A DNA stretch of 11,609 nucleotides from Palsa-883 sp963847615 (lineage in GTDB: Bacteria > Pseudomonadota > Alphaproteobacteria > Acetobacterales > Acetobacteraceae): positions 1 to 11,609 of the forward strand of contig CAWKAN010000038.1 in assembly GCA_963847615.1 (NCBI GenBank). The letters run 5' to 3'. Below, in pieces: positions 7,275-11,609 of this stretch. Under the pieces are notes generated by a model. That model saw nothing but the letters and a program-made list of their open reading frames with translations, was not told the DNA's origin and ran no database searches. A program made the position numbers and the translations under genes. How positions within the stretch are numbered: position 1 is the stretch's first letter; every line of letters starts with the position of its first letter.

Positions 7275-7295
7275 CCCCCGGGCTTGACCCGGGGG
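7275..7295. repeat. Perfect CCCCCGGG / CCCGGGGG palindrome with CTTGA loop
   Basis: Arms 7275-7282 and 7288-7295 pair over 8 bp with a 5-nt loop. CCCGGGCTTGACCCGGG cores of this kind are widespread intergenic palindromes in alphaproteobacteria. There is no T-tract, so an intrinsic terminator is less likely than a repeat element. Confidence 0.75.
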
Positions 7296-7355
7296 TCGCG
7301 GAGCCCTTGCGACGCGGGTGAGGGAGTTGCACGCGGCACCGCCCTCATCGCCGGA

Positions 7356-8597
7356 TCACCACCCCGGCCCGAACCGCGCGGCGAGGACCTCGGCCACGCG
7401 CGGCTGCCAGGTCCGCGCCAGCGGCGTGCCGCCGAGCACCAGGGCCGCGCCGCGCCCACCGGCGCCTCCCCCGCGCCGCCCCGCGCCGCGCCTTGCATAG
7501 GGTCGTTGCGCGGCATGCCCGATTGGCACCCCGCTCCCGCGCCTTGCATGGGGTCGTTGCCACGCAACGCCAAGGCGGCGCGCAGCTGCCGCAGCATCAC
7601 CTCCCGCGCCAGGGCCTCCGCCAGCCCGGGCGATCCGGGTGCCCAGCCGACCGCCTCGCCCGCCTGCTGCCCCGCCGGCGCCGCCGCCCGCGCCCCCGCC
7701 GCCGCGCCGTGCATGGGGTCGTTGCGCGAACCGCGCGCCCGGTGCCGCACCGCCGCGCCGCGCATGGGGTCGTTGCGCGAACCGCGCGCCGCGCCGCGCC
7801 CCCGCCTGCCGCGCCGCGCGCTTCGCCCCGCGTGCCGCCGCGATCGCCGCCCGCCACTCCGCCTGCGCCGCCGCCTCGACCCGCGCCGCCGCCCGCTCGG
7901 CCGCCCGGCCGCGCAACGCTACCGCCGCCGCGCCGTCGGTCCCCCCGCCGGCCGCCCCTCCCCGCGCCCGCGCCGCGCGCCGCCGCCGCCCCGTCCCGAG
8001 CGGCGGCGGCGGACAGGTGCATGGGGTCGTTGCGTGCAGCGCCTCCCACGCCACCTGCGCGGGATGCTTCGGCGCCTTCAGCTCCGCCGGCGCCGTCTCC
8101 AGCCGCGCCGCCATCTCGGCCGGCAAATACGCCCGCAGCCGATGCGCCGCGCACACCAGCCTTGTCCGCACCACCGGCGCCCGGACATACCGCTGCGCCG
8201 TCCGCTGCGCCGCCCCGCGCATCGCGTAGCGCCCGTGCGTGGTCTTCGCCGCGATCATCCGCGCCAGGCCCGCCGCGGTGCGCGGCCCGGTGCTCGCCCC
8301 GCCATGCAGGCGGCATCGGCCGTTCGCCATCGCCAGCCCGAGGCACGGGCTGCCGGCCCGCGTCCGCGCCCCGCACGCCGGCGCCCGGCGCGGGGCGGCG
8401 GTGTCGCCGCGCTTGCCTGCGGCGGAGTTGCGCTCGCGCTCATGCCACGCTCCGCGGGCGCGGCCGCTGCGTCCTGGCCCGCTCCGCCGCCGCCTGCTCC
8501 GCCGCCGGGGTCGGCCACGCTGGCTGGTCGGGCGCGGCGGGGTCTTGCGCCACGCCGGCGCGCGGCCTGGGCGGCCAGATCTCCAGCGACCAGCCAT
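7356..8597 (-). CDS. HGGxSTGP-motif protein, ends uncertain and possibly frameshifted
   Basis: The conserved core is clear: CGARTRAGSPCLGLAMANG, then RCRLHGGASTGPRTAAG and KTTHGRYAMRG, the pattern of HGGxSTGP-domain proteins, whose function is unknown. The paired Cys and His could bind a metal. The core is followed by a helix-rich segment (VRTRLVCAAHRLRAYLPAEMAA, later AEWRAAIAAARGAKRAARQAG) and a Gly/Ala/Arg-rich repeat tail. Coordinates given are the longest frame. Its ATG at 8597 overlaps the upstream gene by 158 bp. The natural coupled start would be ATG 8443 (ATGA overlap with the upstream stop), but that ATG is in another frame and needs a shift near 8350-8420. Downstream of ~7765 a different minus frame (LAREVMLRQLRAALALRGNDPM) looks more protein-like, and the open frame ends in repeat DNA. 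The gene may be decaying or the sequence may carry indels. Confidence 0.6.
   Translation of the reverse strand: MAGRWRSGRPGRAPAWRKTPPRPTSQRGRPRRRSRRRRSGPGRSGRARGAWHERERNSAAGKRGDTAAPRRAPACGARTRAGSPCLGLAMANGRCRLHGGASTGPRTAAGLARMIAAKTTHGRYAMRGAAQRTAQRYVRAPVVRTRLVCAAHRLRAYLPAEMAARLETAPAELKAPKHPAQVAWEALHATTPCTCPPPPLGTGRRRRAARARGGAAGGGTDGAAAVALRGRAAERAAARVEAAAQAEWRAAIAAARGAKRAARQAGARRGARFAQRPHARRGGAAPGARFAQRPHARRGGGGAGGGAGGAAGGRGGRLGTRIARAGGGPGAGGDAAAAARRLGVAWQRPHARRGSGVPIGHAAQRPYARRGAGRRGGGAGGRGAALVLGGTPLARTWQPRVAEVLAARFGPGW
7364..7389. repeat. 26-bp direct repeat, copy 2
   Basis: Second perfect copy of 7193-7218. It ends the long HGGxSTGP reading frame (EVLAARFGPGW then stop at 7356), suggesting the frame has run past its natural end into intergenic repeat DNA. 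Confidence 0.85.
7495..8034 (-). repeat. Dispersed 16-bp word GCATGGGGTCGTTGCG, five copies in one orientation
   Basis: Copies lie at 7495-7510 (one mismatch), 7546-7561 (one mismatch), 7711-7726, 7762-7777 and 8019-8034 (all exact), plus a worn copy at 7105-7119. On the minus strand the word is CGCAACGACCCCATGC, readable as R-N-D-P-M-(H/Q/R). Four copies share one minus frame, with spacings of 51, 165 and 51 bp. The fifth is in another frame. All five lie inside the HGGxSTGP gene region. Confidence 0.9.
7699..7790 (-). repeat. Imperfect tandem duplication, period 51 bp
   Basis: 7699-7739 and 7750-7790 are identical over 41 bp except one base, and each contains one copy of the 16-bp word. 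The extra shared sequence after the word is CGAACCGCGCGCC. The 51-bp period preserves the reading frame. Confidence 0.85.
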
Positions 8598-9252
8598 CCC
8601 CCTGCTCCACGATGCCGCCCGCGCGGCGCACGCCGACGCCGCCCCCCGCTTGCTCGGCCGCCGCCCGGTCGGCCCAGGCCGCGCCCGCTGCTTCGGCCGG
8701 CGCGGGCGCCCCCGGCGCCAGCCCCGCTTCAGGTTCCGGTGCGGCGGGCGGCGGCGCCTCCGCTGCGGCGGCGCAGGAGCCGGTCGCGGCGGCGGCCGGG
8801 GTCCCGCGGCACCAGACGCCGTCCAGCGCGTCCAGGTCGAACCCGGCCACCGCCCCCACGTCGCGGAACGGCATCACCCGCGTCTGCCGCCGCTCCAGCG
8901 CCCGCTCCAACCGCACCACCGAGCGCAGCAGGTCGTCGGTCGTGCGGGCGGCCAGGCGCCGCTCCGCCAGCGGCAGGCCGGGGGTCATCAGGCGCTGCAT
9001 CATGTCATCGGCGAGGAACTGCACGACGACGAGCTGCCCGGCGAGGTGGCCCTGCGCCGGGTCCATCGGCACCCTTGCGGCAATCTCCTCGATGATCCGG
9101 GTGAGCCGCGCTTTGCGCCAGGCAGGGGAGGCATCGGCGGGCGGCGGCGGCATGGCGGTCAGCACGCCGTGCAGCAGGTCTTGGCTGAGGTGGTACTCGG
9201 GCATCGCTTCCTGGATGGTGCGGAAGGTGATTCCGCTGGTGGGGGCGGGCAT
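8440..9252 (-). CDS. Hypothetical protein paired with the HGGxSTGP gene
   Basis: A 270-aa protein of unknown function. The first ~150 residues look folded and helical (FRTIQEAMPEYHLSQDLLHG, WRKARLTRIIEEIAARV, RTTDDLLRSVVRLERALERR), ending in a hydrophobic DVGAVAGFDLDALDGVWC block. The remaining ~110 residues are an Ala/Pro/Glu-rich low-complexity linker with a short WSLEIWPPRPR segment. There is no signal peptide or membrane segment. I chose ATG 9252, which has GGAG nine nt upstream on the minus strand; an in-frame ATG at 9291 lies inside the probable promoter and has no SD. The stop overlaps an ATG (ATGA at 8443-8440), implying coupling to the HGGxSTGP protein, so the two may work together. 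From memory, similar HGGxSTGP neighbours occur in Acetobacteraceae, but I could not check this. Confidence 0.72.
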   Translation of the reverse strand: MPAPTSGITFRTIQEAMPEYHLSQDLLHGVLTAMPPPPADASPAWRKARLTRIIEEIAARVPMDPAQGHLAGQLVVVQFLADDMMQRLMTPGLPLAERRLAARTTDDLLRSVVRLERALERRQTRVMPFRDVGAVAGFDLDALDGVWCRGTPAAAATGSCAAAAEAPPPAAPEPEAGLAPGAPAPAEAAGAAWADRAAAEQAGGGVGVRRAGGIVEQGDGWSLEIWPPRPRAGVAQDPAAPDQPAWPTPAAEQAAAERARTQRPRPRSVA

Positions 9253-9284
9253 GGTGATCGGCTCCGGCTGAAATGGATGCGGGA

Positions 9285-9317
9285 TAGTCATGTATACTAA
9301 CTAATCAAGGGAGGCAA
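9285..9317 (-). promoter_or_regulatory. Candidate promoter and operator for the hypothetical/HGGxSTGP pair
   Basis: An AT-rich island in GC-rich DNA. On the minus strand TTGCCT (plus 9312-9317) and TATACA (plus 9291-9296) are 15 bp apart, a short but possible spacer. Overlapping the -10 box is an imperfect 19-bp inverted repeat, TAGTTAGTATACATGACTA (9285-9303), centred near GTATAC, a plausible repressor site. Transcription starting here would exclude ATG 9291 and favour ATG 9252. Confidence 0.35.
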
Positions 9318-9792
9318 ACTTTTGTCCTGGGCTGGATGGGGGGCGTTGGGTGGGTTGCTGCGTGGTTGGGGTGGGGGCGGCCCCGGTCCGGGGGCTGGCG
9401 GGGGCCGCAAGCAAGCAAGGGTTCAGCACGGAGAAGAAGGGAGGACCACGGAGGCCACGGAGGAAGGAAGGACGACGCTCCGCGGCGGCTGGGCACCCGC
9501 TTTCCGTGGTGGACCGGCACCCTCTCTCCGTCGTGGCTGGCCCGGCCATGCAGGTGGGCGGGATCCATCTCGGTCAGCCGTCCAGCCGCGGCCACGTCGC
9601 TGAGTTGGGGATCGGGGCGTTGAGGATCACGGCTGGGACCTCGAATCCGCCGCGGACTTCCGAAGGGCGGTCGGGCCGGCGAGGCAGGTCCTCGCTATCG
9701 GTCATGCGACGTGCCGCTGCTTCGCGCGGGCGGGCAGACGTATCCGTCAACGTTTCGGCAAGGTGTTGGTGCGAAGGAGGGAAGCAATTTTT
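9304..9792. other. Gene-free stretch between the HGGxSTGP locus and the GxxExxY unit
   Basis: Short frames on both strands translate into G/W/P-rich or R-rich strings without protein character. The CACGGAGG-type tract at ~9430-9470 gives a PPWPPW translation on the minus strand, typical of non-coding purine repeats. The left part contains a dense run of G-tracts (9338-9404). An unassigned GGAGG lies at 9776-9780, about 30 nt before the next start codon. Confidence 0.6.
9338..9404 (+). other. G-tract cluster, G-quadruplex candidate
   Basis: Within 67 bases the plus strand has G6 (9338-9343), G3 (9348-9350), G3 (9352-9354), G4 (9368-9371), G5 (9373-9377), G5 (9390-9394) and G5 (9400-9404). This satisfies the usual four-tract requirement more than once, though one loop is longer than the usual limit. 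It lies about 40 bp upstream of the divergent minus-strand promoter candidate. Confidence 0.5.
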
Positions 9793-9822
9793 AGCCGCCG
9801 ATGAACGCCGATGAACGCCGAT
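9793..9822 (+). repeat. Left 30-bp inverted repeat
   Basis: Begins AGCCGCCGATGAACGCC. Exact reverse complement of 10207-10236. Because the internal period is 10 bp, its three ATGs (9801, 9811, 9821) fall in three different frames and only 9811 opens the gene. Confidence 0.95.
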
Positions 9823-10194
9823 GAAACCGTGCTGGACCATCTGACGGAGCAGATCATCGGCAGCGCCCTGACTGTCTCCAATGCTCTTGGGACCGGATTT
9901 CTCGAGAAGGTGTACGAAAATGCACTGGCGCATGAGCTTCGCAAGGGCGGCCTCGCGGTCTTGCAGCAGCGCGGTGTCACCGTGATGTACGATGGGGTCA
10001 TCGTCGGTGACTACGCGGTGGACCTGCTGGTCCAGGAAGCGGTGATCGTGGAGTTGAAGGCCGTCAAGGCGATGGTTGAGATCCATCGCGCCCAATGCAT
10101 CAACTACCTTCGCGCCACTGGCCTGCAGGTCTGCCTGCTGCTCAACTTCGGCAACCCGCGCCTGGAAATCAAACGTATTGTCCTCGGCCTGTGA
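9811..10194 (+). CDS. GxxExxY family protein (PDDEXK_3-like nuclease fold)
   Basis: A 127-aa protein close to the usual family length. The signature G29-F-L-E32-K-V-Y35 lies in NALGTGFLEKVYENAL. The PD-(D/E)xK-type core is visible as D71 in DYAVDLLV and E81-L-K83 in VIVELKAV, followed by the helix with HRAQCINYLRATG and the strand VCLLLNFG. This matches the GxxExxY / PDDEXK_3 family, which has a nuclease-like fold but no established substrate. The ATG at 9811 is the only in-frame start and is encoded by the left inverted repeat (MNADE). There is no SD at normal distance; GGAGG at 9776-9780 is about 30 nt away. Base composition is less GC-extreme than the genes to the left, in keeping with transfer. 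No partner gene is adjacent. Confidence 0.9.
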   Translation: MNADETVLDHLTEQIIGSALTVSNALGTGFLEKVYENALAHELRKGGLAVLQQRGVTVMYDGVIVGDYAVDLLVQEAVIVELKAVKAMVEIHRAQCINYLRATGLQVCLLLNFGNPRLEIKRIVLGL

Positions 10195-10206
10195 GGCATT
10201 GGCCTT

Positions 10207-10236
10207 ATCGGCGTTCATCGGCGTTCATCGGCGGCT
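10207..10236 (-). repeat. Right 30-bp inverted repeat
   Basis: Exact reverse complement of the left arm. Outside both arms the flanks are AT-rich (AATTTTT on the left, GAATTATC on the right) but show no direct target duplication. Confidence 0.95.
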
Positions 10237-10670
10237 GAATTATCTTTGCCGCGAACGATACGGACGTGGCCAGCAAGCCGGAAGAACTCAACGTGGTCAG
10301 TATGTTATCGTCGTATCAGCGGAAATTCTTCGCTGGGTGCAGTGAGCAGTGGGGTTGGTAGCGCAGATCCGAAGGATGCACGCAGATGGCGCGCCTGCAC
10401 CGCCACTGCGTTGGAGACGAGCCAATGACGGTTCAGCCGGAATTGGCGTTCATCTTCGCTTCCCCTTTCTTATCCCTGGTCACGGCAAAGCTGGACCCCC
10501 GGTCTCACCGGTTCGCGCCAGATCTTGTCCATGACGGGCGTGCGCTCCCGGTAGGCCGCGGCAGAGAACAGGTGAGCGTCACCCGACCTCTGCTCCGTCC
10601 GAAAGACGATCCTTTCCCGGACAGGTCGTCGCAGCAGGCAGGATCAATGGCTTGGCTGTCCCGGTTATGG
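10237..10670. other. Gene-poor stretch with one orphan minus-strand frame
   Basis: The plus-strand ORFs here have no recognisable features. Around 10436-10456 a GGCGTTCATCTTCG string resembles a worn version of the inverted-repeat unit next door. The only protein-like sequence is on the minus strand at 10470-10643, listed separately. Base composition is clearly lower in GC than the left half of the window. Confidence 0.5.
10470..10643 (-). pseudogene. Orphan 57-codon frame lacking a start codon, possible gene remnant
   Basis: Between a TGA (10644-10646) and a TAA (10470-10472) the minus strand has an open frame with protein-like content: RERIVFRTEQRSGDAHLF followed shortly by AYRERTPVMDKIWREP. 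Codons in this middle part favour G/C at the third position. There is no ATG, GTG or TTG before the internal Met at 10532. I do not recognise the family. It may be a fragment of a gene broken by rearrangement, or chance. Confidence 0.3.
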
Positions 10671-11318
10671 CTAAGTCAGCAAGCGGGTCAGGCCATCCCA
10701 CTGATCGACAATCGGATCACGTTCTCGCGGGTCGATTAGGCCGTGTTCCTCCAGCGTGCGCTCCATGCGACCGAACTGGCATACAAAGCAGGCAACGACG
10801 AGATTGCTCGGATCATTACCGCCGCCCCGCGATCTGGGCAAAACATGATCGATTGTGCCCCACAAAGCCCTGAATCCGGTATGGCATTCCGTAGGATCGT
10901 TACCCCAACGAATAGCGTTGGGGAGAAGATTATTGATCTTCCCTCGCACCTCCGCGGGAATCACCCTGCATTCACAGAAACGGCACCGCCAACCATCTCG
11001 GCCGAAAGTCCTTTTCCCCAGCGGCGATGTCGGCGGCACCAGGGGCACTCGGTCCTTCGGTTTTAACTTATCTGGTGCATTCGGGACTTTACGCTCACGA
11101 TAATCGAACGGTTTGCTCCCGCGCGTGTTATCCTCGGCGAAGGGGTATAAGGCTCGTATGTCGGCCTTATCAATCAGTTCGCGAGCACGGTCATGGCGGC
11201 CCGCCAATATCATATTGGCAGCTTCGTCTAGAGCGTCTGCTGCCTCACCCAACTCGGGGATGGGCAGCAGCAAGCAATTTGTAGGCGACGAAAATTCTGA
11301 TGCCTTCATCCGCCCCAT
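10671..11318 (-). CDS. HNH endonuclease
   Basis: A 215-aa HNH-fold nuclease. The zinc-ribbon cysteines C112/C115 (RDGWRCRFCECR) and C177/C180 (VACFVCQFG) bracket the catalytic strand W153-G-T-I-D157-H158 in TIDHVLPRSRGGG. N172 in DPSNL follows. This is the D-H ... N ... C-x2-C layout of phage- and defence-type HNH enzymes. Residues 1-95 are a helical N-terminal region with no recognised domain (LGEAADALDEAANMIL, HDRARELIDKADI). The start could be ATG 11318 or ATG 11309; neither has a clear SD, only a G-rich stretch. Composition is nearer to balanced GC than the left genes, suggesting acquisition. It follows a broken gene on the same strand. Roles in phage defence, prophage remnants or homing are all open. 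Confidence 0.88.
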   Translation of the reverse strand: MGRMKASEFSSPTNCLLLPIPELGEAADALDEAANMILAGRHDRARELIDKADIRALYPFAEDNTRGSKPFDYRERKVPNAPDKLKPKDRVPLVPPTSPLGKRTFGRDGWRCRFCECRVIPAEVRGKINNLLPNAIRWGNDPTECHTGFRALWGTIDHVLPRSRGGGNDPSNLVVACFVCQFGRMERTLEEHGLIDPRERDPIVDQWDGLTRLLT

Positions 11319-11436
11319 CCCGTGCTGGTGGCGATCTTAAGCGGTGCACGTCCGCGCCCAGGATCACCGCGCACACCGTAGCAGGGCCAAACTCCTGGAT
11401 CGACACGAGATTGGTCTGAACTCCAGACAAGGTTTC

Positions 11437-11609
11437 CTATATGCGATTGCCCTGCACGTCCATCCGCCACCGGCTGCCATCGGCGTCCGACGCAATCTAT
11501 GTCGCCTCGACGGTAACGACCGCCTCGCGCAGCCGCCCGCGAAGCCAGCCGGCATCCGCGAGGGTGATCCCCAGGACCTCGCGCAAGACCCTTGCCTTGT
11601 GCCGTCCGC
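11437..11609 (-). pseudogene. Interrupted remnant resembling DUF6883, 5' end beyond window
   Basis: Reading the minus strand from 11607, the frame gives RHKARVLREVLGITLADAG and then WLRGRLREAVVTVEAT before a TAG at 11499-11497. The same frame continues with IASDADGSRWRMDVQGNRI, ended by a second TAG at 11439-11437, and then stays open to 11245. The first part fits the KARVF..aLGit..na..LrdaL pattern I associate with DUF6883 proteins, often small toxin-antitoxin-like or phage-linked genes. The GSRWRMDV block fits the usual next beta strand. Two amber codons in an otherwise consistent frame suggest a decayed gene. Family assignment is from memory of the pattern only. From 11319 to 11436 I see no independent gene. 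Confidence 0.4.

Larger units (their letters stand above)
6898..7355. other. Repeat-bearing intergenic region
   Basis: Long frames exist on both strands here, but their translations are low-complexity and resemble read-through of intergenic palindromes (for example DPRVKPGG and ATPGSSPG on the minus strand). I see no gene. The region holds the first 26-bp direct repeat, a perfect CCCCCGGG palindrome and a divergent copy of the 16-bp word found in the next gene (7105-7119, GTATGGGTCGTTGCG). Confidence 0.6.
9793..10236 (+). mobile_element. 444-bp unit: GxxExxY gene between perfect 30-bp inverted repeats
   Basis: Perfect inverted repeats at 9793-9822 and 10207-10236 bracket a single gene. The arms are built from a 10-bp unit, GCCGATGAAC, repeated about three times. 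The gene's ATG (9811) is inside the left arm and its stop (10194) is 12 nt before the right arm, so the pair of arms and the gene travel as one compact module. I found no target-site duplication and no transposase, so autonomous mobility is not shown. The arms could equally be RNA-folding or recombination signals. Confidence 0.5.

Noticed and set aside
7275..7295. Intrinsic terminator at the CCCCCGGG palindrome
   Set aside because: Strong stem but no T-tract on either side, and it is far from any gene end. It is better explained as an intergenic palindromic repeat.
5753..7321. 522-codon plus-strand frame opposite the GT9 gene
   Set aside because: Arg/Gly/Gln-rich translation without domains. 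It is antisense to a gene with clear GT9 motifs and arises from GC-rich third positions.
7105..8034. CRISPR array
   Set aside because: The repeated 16-bp word has irregular spacing (51, 165, 51 and 257 bp between starts), lies within coding sequence, and has no cas genes nearby.
6984..9271. Very long plus-strand frames (592-703 codons) across the HGGxSTGP region
   Set aside because: Almost pure Arg/Pro/Ala translations, typical of extreme GC antisense frames. The conserved motifs are all on the minus strand.
9305..9595. Minus-strand frame translating to PPWPPWSS
   Set aside because: This string is the usual artefact of translating CACGGAGG-type non-coding tracts.
9574..10218. 214-codon minus-strand frame opposite the GxxExxY gene
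   Set aside because: Shadow of a well-recognised family gene. It begins in the right inverted repeat only because that repeat contains ATGs on both outer strands.
10386..10739. 117-codon plus-strand frame overlapping the HNH 3' end
   Set aside because: No family features. It overlaps the HNH stop and a more protein-like minus-strand frame.

Overview
The window is very GC-rich over its first ~9.7 kb. Gene style points to an alphaproteobacterium, most likely Rhodospirillales/Acetobacteraceae: a GT9 protein beginning MSRILVLKLGALG, an HGGxSTGP protein, intergenic CCCGGG-type palindromes, and extreme G/C at third codon positions. This placement is inference from composition and protein style, not from a database search.

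Left part (1-4310). A cupin gene runs off the left edge on the minus strand. Divergent from it is a two-gene plus-strand unit: a class IV PLP aminotransferase whose conserved N-terminus is cut off from its ribosome-binding site and ATG by an apparent one-base frameshift, then, 14 nt later, a MetX-like alpha/beta hydrolase with an intact Ser-Asp-His triad. After a gene-free stretch with a G-rich tandem repeat comes a PAS / degenerate GGDEF-like / EAL protein, probably an active cyclic-di-GMP phosphodiesterase.

Central part (4371-6897, minus strand). A tightly coupled operon reads, in transcription order: an unrecognised 36-aa ORF with a good RBS, a GT9 heptosyltransferase-like glycosyltransferase (ATGA overlap), and a 14-TM DHA2-type MFS exporter (TGATG overlap). 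A hairpin with a short T-tract lies just past the exporter. The glycosyltransferase has Asn where the family usually has a catalytic Asp, and a slippage-prone 18-bp tandem repeat in its tail.

Accessory part (6898-9303). A repeat-rich gene-free region with an 8-bp-stem CCCCCGGG palindrome and 26-bp direct repeats is followed by a minus-strand pair: a conserved-looking hypothetical protein and an HGGxSTGP protein. The second gene's reading frame is unstable at both ends. It is studded with at least five same-orientation copies of a 16-bp word (GCATGGGGTCGTTGCG) that reads RNDPM[HQ] in one minus frame.

Right part (9304-11609). Composition drops toward balanced GC, consistent with transferred DNA. 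It holds a 444-bp unit in which a GxxExxY (PDDEXK_3-like) gene is bracketed by perfect 30-bp inverted repeats, an orphan minus-strand reading frame without a start codon, an HNH endonuclease, and at the right edge a remnant with two in-frame TAG codons that resembles the DUF6883 family. No tRNA, rRNA or CRISPR array was seen.
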